Part shown: positions 1 to 12,900 of the stretch, piece after piece
Layout of the letters: the number at the start of each line of letters is the position of its first letter
Numbering within the stretch: the first letter of the stretch is position 1
Source of the DNA: Mesostigma viride
Taxonomy: Eukaryota; Streptophyta; Mesostigmatophyceae; Mesostigmatales; Mesostigmataceae
DNA: 55,000 bases
Assembly: GCA_009746045.1 (NCBI GenBank)
Contig: RPFO01000138.1
Span: forward strand, 1,138,152 to 1,193,151
Direction: 5' to 3'
Notes under the pieces: generated by a model
The model's database searches: none
Told to the model about the DNA's origin: nothing
What the model saw: the letters and a program-made list of their open reading frames with translations, nothing else
Translations under genes and position numbers: made by a program

Positions 1-15
1 GACCGGGCACCGCAT
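1..15 (-). CDS. Start of a fifth PGPGNY exon, cut by the window edge
   Basis: Positions 15 to 1 match the first 15 nt of the exon at 13252-13166, preceded by the same TGCAG acceptor. The gene therefore continues beyond the left edge with at least one more module. Confidence 0.7.
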
Positions 16-945
16 CTGCACCAGGGAGGGGAAGGGGCCGGGAAGGAGGGGGGACATGGGCGCTCCACAGGTGGTCAGGAACACGCGGCAAACACGCAAG
101 GGGGGCCAGAGACAGACACCGTGCGGGCGGGAAAAGCCGCCTCCCGGCTGTTGCGCCCCACACCCTTGCGCTGCACTTGTAGCGGTGGTGGCGGCGACTC
201 ACCCCCTTGCTGCCGCTGCTTGGGCTTGCCAGAGATGGTGAACGCGGGGCCACCGTCGCGGCCACGAACCAGGTACGCTCCCGGGCCGGGGCCGATGCCG
301 GTTTCTGACGCGAGGGGAGGGCAAAGGGCCGAACACAGAACCCACCATGAACACAGGTGAGGGCCAGGCAGCGCTCGCGACAAGGCAACCGGCGCGATGG
401 AGGGGCCGACATGCACGCGTTCCTTGGTGGCAAATGCCTGGAAGAGCCAGCTGTGCTGCGCTGACCGAAGGCTTCAGGCGAAGCGTGTCAGGGCGGCATG
501 ACAGAGAGCCACCGGTAGCGCATCACAGAATGGCATCCCCAGGTTTGGAAAGGACTTGTTACAATTACTTACCACATGACATCTTCACCTTCACCTGGCG
601 CACCCTGGCAATTCAAGGCGATTTCATTACAGCGAGGAATGCTGTGGGGCCCGCTCGACCCCGCACAAATAATGGGGCAAGGAAATGGGAGGAGCACCAA
701 GCCAGGGAAAGCCAACCAGAGCCCACCCACCTTCCTCCCTGGGGGTCTTGGGTTTCCCGGCGATGGTGTAGCTGGGCCCCTCCCGCCGCGGTGGGCTCTG
801 GTACGCGCCCGGCCCAGGCACGTCGCTGGCCACGGTGGAGGGCGGGCGGAAGGACAGGCTGAAGCTGGGGCCGTCGCGGTCGCGGGGGGTGTTGTACGCT
901 CCAGGACCAGGCGTGCTGCCGGCAGCCGCTATCGCCGCATCTGTG
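1..945. repeat. Segmental duplicate of 13238-14182
   Basis: The two blocks align base for base at an offset of 13237, with only about a dozen substitutions by eye and no indel noticed. They include two exons and their introns. Similarity stops sharply just beyond the double-repeat exon acceptor (945 and 14182). Confidence 0.9.
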
Positions 946-3900
946 GTTTCCAAAGGCAATACCCATCCAATGGGGGTAGAAACGCCATACGCTGGAAAGT
1001 AAGGCCAGGCGTGCGTGTCATGTGAGACATGTGGAGACGCCCGAAGGGGCCAGCTACAAAGCTTGTTGCAGAGAGTGCTCCGTGTTGCAGATAGGATGCG
1101 GGTATGTGGGTGTGGCCCGCTGGTGACTGCCATGGCAGGATGTACCTGGTGGAATCTGCTGATCGCAAGTGCATGGATGACACCGCAGTTAACAAGCAGG
1201 GGGGCCCACTGCGAAAGGCCTCACGCACGAACTGCCCCTCATGCCCTGGCATGCGGTAGTGTGGTTGCCCTCTCCTGGTTGACATGCTGAATGATGAAAA
1301 ATCCCAATGGAGGACGCGCAGACCTGGACGCAAGCTATAGTTCGAAAATGCAATCACTAAGCCCCCAATGCTAGGTGGCCATTGACAAGTATACCACATC
1401 TCTAGCATAGACATACCGCTGGCAGCAAGGGCGCAAGGCCCATACAACCCAACCTGGTGATTGAGTGATCCTTGATCGTGTGCCAGCCACCCCCGAGGGC
1501 ACAGGAGCCCAAGGAACTTGGCTGATGGAAAGACAAACATGTCCACAGGCGCCCCTCCCTGCCCCAAGCATCCTTGCACTGGCATACCGTCAACCAGACG
1601 CATGGAAATTGCCCCACTCCATGAGCCCAGCTGCTTGGGGCTCGTCTTTGCACCCTTGCCACAAGCGCTGTGCCATGAAGATAGGCCATATGGGCATGGT
1701 TGGACCCTGCCTAAAAGCAAGTGAGCCCACCAACGCACCGTGCCGTGAAAGGAGACAGTTCATGCAAAGACTTCACTCGTCTAATGTGACGGCCGAGGTG
1801 TGCTTGAGGACAGAAATGTAACGACCGACACCGCAAGGCGTCCTGTTGGCCTACATTTCCTGCGCTGTGGGAACACGGCTGCCACATCATGTCCTGCGCT
1901 GTGGGAACACGGCTGCCACATCATGTCCTGCGCTGTGGGAACACGGCTGCCACATCATGTCCTGCGCTGTGGGAACACGGCTGCCACATCATGTCCTGCG
2001 CTGTGGGAACACGGCTGCCACATCATGTCCTGCGCTGTGGGAACACGGCTGCCACATCATGTCCTGCGCTGTGGGAACACGGCTGCCACATCATGTCCTG
2101 CGCTGTGGGAACACGGCTGCCACATCATGTCCTGCGCTGTGGGAACACGGCTGCCACATCATGTCCTGCGCTGTGGGAACACGGCTGCCACATCATGTCC
2201 TGCGCTGTGGGAACACGGCTGCCACATCATGTCCTGCGCTGTGGGAACACGGCTGCCACATCATGTCCTGCGCTGTGGGAACACGGCTGCCACATCATGT
2301 CCTGCGCTGTGGGAACACGGCTGCCACATCATGTCCTGCGCTGTGGGAACACGGCTGCCACATCATGTCCTGCGCTGTGGGAACACGGCTGCCACATCAT
2401 GTCCTGCGCTGTGGGAACACGGCTGCCACATCATGTCCTGCGCTGTGGGAACACGGCTGCCACATCATGTCCTGCGCTGTGGGAACACGGCTGCCACATC
2501 ATGTCCTGCGCTGTGGGAACACGGCTGCCACATCATGTCCTGCGCTGTGGGAACACGGCTGCCACATCATGTCCTGCGCTGTGGGAACACGGCTGCCACA
2601 TCATGTCCTGCGCTGTGGGAACACGGCTGCCACATCATGTCCTGCGCTGTGGGAACACGGCTGCCACATCATGTCCTGCGCTGTGGGAACACGGCTGCCA
2701 CATCATGTCCTGCGCTGTGGGAACACGGCTGCCACATCATGTCCTGCGCTGTGGGAACACGGCTGCCACATCATGTCCTGCGCTGTGGGAACACGGCTGC
2801 CACATCATGTCCTGCGCTGTGGGAACACGGCTGCCACATCATGTCCTGCGCTGTGGGAACACGGCTGCCACATCATGTCCTGCGCTGTGGGAACACGGCT
2901 GCCACATCATGTCCTGCGCTGTGGGAACACGGCTGCCACATGATGTCCTGCGCTGTGGGAACACGGCTGCCACATGATGTCCTGCGCTGTGGGAACACGG
3001 CTGCCACATCATGTCCTGCGCTGTGGGAACACGGCTGCCACATCATGTCCTGCGCTGTGGGAACACGGCTGCCACATCATGTCCTGCGCTGTGGGAACAC
3101 GGCTGCCACATCATGTCCTGCGCTGTGGGAACACGGCTGCCACATCATGTCCTGCGCTGTGGGAACACGGCTGCCACATGATGTCCTGCGCTGTGGGAAC
3201 ACGGCTGCCACATCATGTCCTGCGCTGTGGGAACACGGCTGCCACATCATGTCCTGCGCTGTGGGAACACGGCTGCCACATCATGTCCTGCGCTGTGGGA
3301 ACACGGCTGCCACATCATGTCCTGCGCTGTGGGAACACGGCTGCCACATCATGTCCTGCGCTGTGGGAACACGGCTGCCACATCATGTCCTGCGCTGTGG
3401 GAACACGGCTGCCACATCATGTCCTGCGCTGTGGGAACACGGCTGCCACATCATGTCCTGCGCTGTGGGAACACGGCTGCCACATCATGTCCTGCGCTGT
3501 GGGAACACGGCTGCCACATCATGTCCTGCGCTGTGGGAACACGGCTGCCACATCATGTCCTGCGCTGTGGGAACACGGCTGCCACATCATGTCCTGCGCT
3601 GTGGGAACACGGCTGCCACATCATGTCCTGCGCTGTGGGAACACGGCTGCCACATCATGTCCTGCGCTGTGGGAACACGGCTGCCACATCATGTCCTGCG
3701 CTGTGGGAACACGGCTGCCACATCATGTCCTGCGCTGTGGGAACACGGCTGCCACATCATGTCCTGCGCTGTGGGAACACGGCTGCCACATCATGTCCTG
3801 CGCTGTGGGAACACGGCTGCCACATCATGTCCTGCGCTGTGGGAACACGGCTGCCACATCATGTCCTGCGCTGTGGGAACACGGCTGCCACATCATGTCC

Positions 3901-6900
3901 TGCGCTGTGGGAACACGGCTGCCACATCATGTCCTGCGCTGTGGGAACACGGCTGCCACATCATGTCCTGCGCTGTGGGAACACGGCTGCCACATCATGT
4001 CCTGCGCTGTGGGAACACGGCTGCCACATCATGTCCTGCGCTGTGGGAACACGGCTGCCACATCATGTCCTGCGCTGTGGGAACACGGCTGCCACATCAT
4101 GTCCTGCGCTGTGGGAACACGGCTGCCACATCATGTCCTGCGCTGTGGGAACACGGCTGCCACATCATGTCCTGCGCTGTGGGAACACGGCTGCCACATC
4201 ATGTCCTGCGCTGTGGGAACACGGCTGCCACATCATGTCCTGCGCTGTGGGAACACGGCTGCCACATCATGTCCTGCGCTGTGGGAACACGGCTGCCACA
4301 TCATGTCCTGCGCTGTGGGAACACGGCTGCCACATCATGTCCTGCGCTGTGGGAACACGGCTGCCACATCATGTCCTGCGCTGTGGGAACACGGCTGCCA
4401 CATCATGTCCTGCGCTGTGGGAACACGGCTGCCACATCATGTCCTGCGCTGTGGGAACACGGCTGCCACATCATGTCCTGCGCTGTGGGAACACGGCTGC
4501 CACATCATGTCCTGCGCTGTGGGAACACGGCTGCCACATCATGTCCTGCGCTGTGGGAACACGGCTGCCACATCATGTCCTGCGCTGTGGGAACACGGCT
4601 GCCACATCATGTCCTGCGCTGTGGGAACACGGCTGCCACATCATGTCCTGCGCTGTGGGAACACGGCTGCCACATCATGTCCTGCGCTGTGGGAACACGG
4701 CTGCCACATCATGTCCTGCGCTGTGGGAACACGGCTGCCACATCATGTCCTGCGCTGTGGGAACACGGCTGCCACATCATGTCCTGCGCTGTGGGAACAC
4801 GGCTGCCACATCATGTCCTGCGCTGTGGGAACACGGCTGCCACATCATGTCCTGCGCTGTGGGAACACGGCTGCCACATCATGTCCTGCGCTGTGGGAAC
4901 ACGGCTGCCACATCATGTCCTGCGCTGTGGGAACACGGCTGCCACATCATGTCCTGCGCTGTGGGAACACGGCTGCCACATCATGTCCTGCGCTGTGGGA
5001 ACACGGCTGCCACATCATGTCCTGCGCTGTGGGAACACGGCTGCCACATCATGTCCTGCGCTGTGGGAACACGGCTGCCACATCATGTCCTGCGCTGTGG
5101 GAACACGGCTGCCACATCATGTCCTGCGCTGTGGGAACACGGCTGCCACATCATGTCCTGCGCTGTGGGAACACGGCTGCCACATCATGTCCTGCGCTGT
5201 GGGAACACGGCTGCCACATCATGTCCTGCGCTGTGGGAACACGGCTGCCACATCATGTCCTGCGCTGTGGGAACACGGCTGCCACATCATGTCCTGCGCT
5301 GTGGGAACACGGCTGCCACATCATGTCCTGCGCTGTGGGAACACGGCTGCCACATCATGTCCTGCGCTGTGGGAACACGGCTGCCACATCATGTCCTGCG
5401 CTGTGGGAACACGGCTGCCACATCATGTCCTGCGCTGTGGGAACACGGCTGCCACATCATGTCCTGCGCTGTGGGAACACGGCTGCCACATCATGTCCTG
5501 CGCTGTGGGAACACGGCTGCCACATCATGTCCTGCGCTGTGGGAACACGGCTGCCACATCATGTCCTGCGCTGTGGGAACACGGCTGCCACATCATGTCC
5601 TGCGCTGTGGGAACACGGCTGCCACATCATGTCCTGCGCTGTGGGAACACGGCTGCCACATCATGTCCTGCGCTGTGGGAACACGGCTGCCACATCATGT
5701 CCTGCGCTGTGGGAACACGGCTGCCACATCATGTCCTGCGCTGTGGGAACACGGCTGCCACATCATGTCCTGCGCTGTGGGAACACGGCTGCCACATCAT
5801 GTCCTGCGCTGTGGGAACACGGCTGCCACATCATGTCCTGCGCTGTGGGAACACGGCTGCCACATCATGTCCTGCGCTGTGGGAACACGGCTGCCACATC
5901 ATGTCCTGCGCTGTGGGAACACGGCTGCCACATCATGTCCTGCGCTGTGGGAACACGGCTGCCACATCATGTCCTGCGCTGTGGGAACACGGCTGCCACA
6001 TCATGTCCTGCGCTGTGGGAACACGGCTGCCACATCATGTCCTGCGCTGTGGGAACACGGCTGCCACATCATGTCCTGCGCTGTGGGAACACGGCTGCCA
6101 CATCATGTCCTGCGCTGTGGGAACACGGCTGCCACATCATGTCCTGCGCTGTGGGAACACGGCTGCCACATCATGTCCTGCGCTGTGGGAACACGGCTGC
6201 CACATCATGTCCTGCGCTGTGGGAACACGGCTGCCACATCATGTCCTGCGCTGTGGGAACACGGCTGCCACATCATGTCCTGCGCTGTGGGAACACGGCT
6301 GCCACATCATGTCCTGCGCTGTGGGAACACGGCTGCCACATCATGTCCTGCGCTGTGGGAACACGGCTGCCACATCATGTCCTGCGCTGTGGGAACACGG
6401 CTGCCACATCATGTCCTGCGCTGTGGGAACACGGCTGCCACATCATGTCCTGCGCTGTGGGAACACGGCTGCCACATCATGTCCTGCGCTGTGGGAACAC
6501 GGCTGCCACATCATGTCCTGCGCTGTGGGAACACGGCTGCCACATCATGTCCTGCGCTGTGGGAACACGGCTGCCACATCATGTCCTGCGCTGTGGGAAC
6601 ACGGCTGCCACATCATGTCCTGCGCTGTGGGAACACGGCTGCCACATCATGTCCTGCGCTGTGGGAACACGGCTGCCACATCATGTCCTGCGCTGTGGGA
6701 ACACGGCTGCCACATCATGTCCTGCGCTGTGGGAACACGGCTGCCACATCATGTCCTGCGCTGTGGGAACACGGCTGCCACATCATGTCCTGCGCTGTGG
6801 GAACACGGCTGCCACATCATGTCCTGCGCTGTGGGAACACGGCTGCCACATCATGTCCTGCGCTGTGGGAACACGGCTGCCACATCATGTCCTGCGCTGT

Positions 6901-9900
6901 GGGAACACGGCTGCCACATCATGTCCTGCGCTGTGGGAACACGGCTGCCACATCATGTCCTGCGCTGTGGGAACACGGCTGCCACATCATGTCCTGCGCT
7001 GTGGGAACACGGCTGCCACATCATGTCCTGCGCTGTGGGAACACGGCTGCCACATCATGTCCTGCGCTGTGGGAACACGGCTGCCACATCATGTCCTGCG
7101 CTGTGGGAACACGGCTGCCACATCATGTCCTGCGCTGTGGGAACACGGCTGCCACATCATGTCCTGCGCTGTGGGAACACGGCTGCCACATCATGTCCTG
7201 CGCTGTGGGAACACGGCTGCCACATCATGTCCTGCGCTGTGGGAACACGGCTGCCACATCATGTCCTGCGCTGTGGGAACACGGCTGCCACATCATGTCC
7301 TGCGCTGTGGGAACACGGCTGCCACATCATGTCCTGCGCTGTGGGAACACGGCTGCCACATCATGTCCTGCGCTGTGGGAACACGGCTGCCACATCATGT
7401 CCTGCGCTGTGGGAACACGGCTGCCACATCATGTCCTGCGCTGTGGGAACACGGCTGCCACATCATGTCCTGCGCTGTGGGAACACGGCTGCCACATCAT
7501 GTCCTGCGCTGTGGGAACACGGCTGCCACATCATGTCCTGCGCTGTGGGAACACGGCTGCCACATCATGTCCTGCGCTGTGGGAACACGGCTGCCACATC
7601 ATGTCCTGCGCTGTGGGAACACGGCTGCCACATCATGTCCTGCGCTGTGGGAACACGGCTGCCACATCATGTCCTGCGCTGTGGGAACACGGCTGCCACA
7701 TCATGTCCTGCGCTGTGGGAACACGGCTGCCACATCATGTCCTGCGCTGTGGGAACACGGCTGCCACATCATGTCCTGCGCTGTGGGAACACGGCTGCCA
7801 CATCATGTCCTGCGCTGTGGGAACACGGCTGCCACATCATGTCCTGCGCTGTGGGAACACGGCTGCCACATCATGTCCTGCGCTGTGGGAACACGGCTGC
7901 CACATCATGTCCTGCGCTGTGGGAACACGGCTGCCACATCATGTCCTGCGCTGTGGGAACACGGCTGCCACATCATGTCCTGCGCTGTGGGAACACGGCT
8001 GCCACATCATGTCCTGCGCTGTGGGAACACGGCTGCCACATCATGTCCTGCGCTGTGGGAACACGGCTGCCACATCATGTCCTGCGCTGTGGGAACACGG
8101 CTGCCACATCATGTCCTGCGCTGTGGGAACACGGCTGCCACATCATGTCCTGCGCTGTGGGAACACGGCTGCCACATCATGTCCTGCGCTGTGGGAACAC
8201 GGCTGCCACATCATGTCCTGCGCTGTGGGAACACGGCTGCCACATCATGTCCTGCGCTGTGGGAACACGGCTGCCACATCATGTCCTGCGCTGTGGGAAC
8301 ACGGCTGCCACATCATGTCCTGCGCTGTGGGAACACGGCTGCCACATCATGTCCTGCGCTGTGGGAACACGGCTGCCACATCATGTCCTGCGCTGTGGGA
8401 ACACGGCTGCCACATCATGTCCTGCGCTGTGGGAACACGGCTGCCACATCATGTCCTGCGCTGTGGGAACACGGCTGCCACATCATGTCCTGCGCTGTGG
8501 GAACACGGCTGCCACATCATGTCCTGCGCTGTGGGAACACGGCTGCCACATCATGTCCTGCGCTGTGGGAACACGGCTGCCACATCATGTCCTGCGCTGT
8601 GGGAACACGGCTGCCACATCATGTCCTGCGCTGTGGGAACACGGCTGCCACATCATGTCCTGCGCTGTGGGAACACGGCTGCCACATCATGTCCTGCGCT
8701 GTGGGAACACGGCTGCCACATCATGTCCTGCGCTGTGGGAACACGGCTGCCACATCATGTCCTGCGCTGTGGGAACACGGCTGCCACATCATGTCCTGCG
8801 CTGTGGGAACACGGCTGCCACATCATGTCCTGCGCTGTGGGAACACGGCTGCCACATCATGTCCTGCGCTGTGGGAACACGGCTGCCACATCATGTCCTG
8901 CGCTGTGGGAACACGGCTGCCACATCATGTCCTGCGCTGTGGGAACACGGCTGCCACATCATGTCCTGCGCTGTGGGAACACGGCTGCCACATCATGTCC
9001 TGCGCTGTGGGAACACGGCTGCCACATCATGTCCTGCGCTGTGGGAACACGGCTGCCACATCATGTCCTGCGCTGTGGGAACACGGCTGCCACATCATGT
9101 CCTGCGCTGTGGGAACACGGCTGCCACATCATGTCCTGCGCTGTGGGAACACGGCTGCCACATCATGTCCTGCGCTGTGGGAACACGGCTGCCACATCAT
9201 GTCCTGCGCTGTGGGAACACGGCTGCCACATCATGTCCTGCGCTGTGGGAACACGGCTGCCACATCATGTCCTGCGCTGTGGGAACACGGCTGCCACATC
9301 ATGTCCTGCGCTGTGGGAACACGGCTGCCACATCATGTCCTGCGCTGTGGGAACACGGCTGCCACATCATGTCCTGCGCTGTGGGAACACGGCTGCCACA
9401 TCATGTCCTGCGCTGTGGGAACACGGCTGCCACATCATGTCCTGCGCTGTGGGAACACGGCTGCCACATCATGTCCTGCGCTGTGGGAACACGGCTGCCA
9501 CATCATGTCCTGCGCTGTGGGAACACGGCTGCCACATCATGTCCTGCGCTGTGGGAACACGGCTGCCACATCATGTCCTGCGCTGTGGGAACACGGCTGC
9601 CACATCATGTCCTGCGCTGTGGGAACACGGCTGCCACATCATGTCCTGCGCTGTGGGAACACGGCTGCCACATCATGTCCTGCGCTGTGGGAACACGGCT
9701 GCCACATCATGTCCTGCGCTGTGGGAACACGGCTGCCACATCATGTCCTGCGCTGTGGGAACACGGCTGCCACATCATGTCCTGCGCTGTGGGAACACGG
9801 CTGCCACATCATGTCCTGCGCTGTGGGAACACGGCTGCCACATCATGTCCTGCGCTGTGGGAACACGGCTGCCACATCATGTCCTGCGCTGTGGGAACAC

Positions 9901-12900
9901 GGCTGCCACATCATGTCCTGCGCTGTGGGAACACGGCTGCCACATCATGTCCTGCGCTGTGGGAACACGGCTGCCACATCATGTCCTGCGCTGTGGGAAC
10001 ACGGCTGCCACATCATGTCCTGCGCTGTGGGAACACGGCTGCCACATCATGTCCTGCGCTGTGGGAACACGGCTGCCACATCATGTCCTGCGCTGTGGGA
10101 ACACGGCTGCCACATCATGTCCTGCGCTGTGGGAACACGGCTGCCACATCATGTCCTGCGCTGTGGGAACACGGCTGCCACATCATGTCCTGCGCTGTGG
10201 GAACACGGCTGCCACATCATGTCCTGCGCTGTGGGAACACGGCTGCCACATCATGTCCTGCGCTGTGGGAACACGGCTGCCACATCATGTCCTGCGCTGT
10301 GGGAACACGGCTGCCACATCATGTCCTGCGCTGTGGGAACACGGCTGCCACATGATGTCCTGCGCTGTGGGAACACGGCTGCCACATCATGTCCTGCGCT
10401 GTGGGAACACGGCTGCCACATCATGTCCTGCGCTGTGGGAACACGGCTGCCACATGATGTCCTGCGCTGTGGGAACACGGCTGCCACATCATGTCCTGCG
10501 CTGTGGGAACACGGCTGCCACATCATGTCCTGCGCTGTGGGAACACGGCTGCCACATGATGTCCTGCGCTGTGGGAACACGGCTGCCACATCATGTCCTG
10601 CGCTGTGGGAACACGGCTGCCACATGATGTCCTGCGCTGTGGGAACACGGCTGCCACATGATGTCCTGCGCTGTGGGAACACGGCTGCCACATCATGTCC
10701 TGCGCTGTGGGAACACGGCTGCCACATCATGTCCTGCGCTGTGGGAACACGGCTGCCACATGATGTCCTGCGCTGTGGGAACACGGCTGCCACATCATGT
10801 CCTGCGCTGTGGGAACACGGCTGCCACATCATGTCCTGCGCTGTGGGAACACGGCTGCCACATCATGTCCTGCGCTGTGGGAACACGGCTGCCATCTCAT
10901 GCCCAAGGCAAAGCGAGCAGTGTGTGACGACATTTGTTGTAATATAAGATAAGACAATGACAACTTTCACCCTCATCAGTGCACATAGAAAAGAAGGTTG
11001 CCATTATTTCCCACAGGAATGGCCAGATCCTGGCCCAGGAATGACTACAAATCCATTCGATAAACGCCCACCATGCTTGCTGGCCAGGTCAAATCATGAC
11101 ATTCTCCCCTTTCCCATGCCCCTGCCCTGTGCCATGCGCCCAGGTGCACGCACTCCCTCGGCCGACACCTACCCTTGGCCACCTTGGCGCCCAGCGTCCA
11201 CGCGGGGGTGCCCGCGGAGGCGGGCCGCACGTCGTAGTTGCCAGGACCGGGCACCGCATCTGCACCGGGGAGGGGAGGGAAGCGGAAAGGAGGGGGGACA
11301 TGGGCGCTCCACGGGTGGTCAGGAACACGCGGCAAACACGCAAGGGGGGCCAGAGACAGACACCGTGCGGGCGGGAAAAGCCGCCTCCCGGCTGTTGCGC
11401 CCCACACCCTTGCGCTGCACTTGTAGCGGTGGTGGCGGCGACTCACCCCCTTGTTGCTGCTGCTTGGGCTTGCCGGAGATGGTGAACGCGGGGCCACCGT
11501 CGCGGCCACGCACCAGGTACGCGCCCGGGCCAGGACCTGCTGCTGCTGCTGGGACGAGCGGGGGAGGAGGGTGCAGGCCAGAAGAGGAGGGTCAGCGTGC
11601 ACCACCCACCCTGTACAGGTAGGTCAAGCCAGGCTTTATAACACCCAACTCACGGTGATGGGAGTGGCATGGAAAGAAAGACAAATTGCCAGCCACGCAA
11701 AGACCGCTACTTAAGAGCTGGCACGGGGAAGCAAACAGTCATCATGCAGGGCTCACGCGCGTTGGAAACTTCCGCAATGGCAGCGTCCCCACAATCCTGC
11801 CGGTCCACCAGCCGCAGCCAAGGCACCTGCGTCCCTGTGGTTGCATTTGCTTTGGGATGGCTAGAACTGCACAATTGAAAATTCGAAAAGCAGATGCACA
11901 GGGCATATCATGGCACCAGCACACCAAGGCGCTGCAAACCTTGTTTTCCAGCCTCCTTACTTACCCTAGACAACAGCAGCCCAGCGCAACATCCTGGGCC
12001 CACCCACCCACCTTCCTCCCTGGAGGTCTTGGGTTTCCCGGCGATGGTGTAGCTGGGCCCCTCCCTCCGCGGTGGGCTCTGGTACGCGCCCGGCCCAGGC
12101 ACGTCGCTGGCCACGGTGGAGGGCGGGCGGAAGGACAGGCTGAAGCTGGGGCCGTCGCGGTCGCGGGGGGTGTTGTACGCGCCAGGACCAGGCGCGTTGC
12201 CGGCAGCCGCAATCGCCGCATCTGCGGGACATCAAGGGGGCGTGGCCCGAGGATGCAAGCATGAATGTCCCGGGAATACAGAAGGGCCCAGCGACGCCAA
12301 TCACGGCATCGGCAAGGTCGGATCCTGACCCATGAAACGCGACACACGAGCCCTGCAGCGCAGACTTGCCATCTTGCACCCATGCCGCCTAGCAAGCCGG
12401 ATGCAGGTGTGGTCCCTCTGTCAACTTTTCTGTGCTCCTGCCTCCCAGGTGTGGGGGAGGGGGAGGTTCTGCCGGCGGTAAGCGGCACGCGCCATGAGTG
12501 ACGTTCAACTACGCAGGCAGCGTAAGAAACCTGTATGCAAGCCAGGAAGCTGTTGCAACGGTGACGACCTCCCCATTCTCTGCAAAGCCTTACCACGGCC
12601 GGAGGACGGTCCCACCATACTACAGGCCAACGCGGAAGCCAGGCCTACGTGTTGGGTATGCAACACAGGCCACCCTACCCACGATAGGTATGCAACAACG
12701 GGTGCCATACAGCGCGCTCAGATCCATCGCGCACGCACATGCACGGGAACAGGGTGGCATGCTTCCCGCATGCAGAGGCAGCTCGGGGCAAACGCCCCCT
12801 GCAGGGAAACACAAAGCTACCAGCGCGCGGCTGCTGCAGGCGTGGTGGGCAGCACATTTGTCTGGTGTCGTCCAAGTTTATCTGGTGATGCTGTACGTTG

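Noticed and set aside
1858-10901. CRISPR array
   Set aside because: Units are contiguous with no unique spacers, and the DNA is eukaryotic.
1800-10947. Plus-strand ORFs of 2,851, 2,657 and 2,470 codons
   Set aside because: They are the three frames of a stop-free 34-bp repeat and lie antisense to a well-supported intron; no domain or codon signal.
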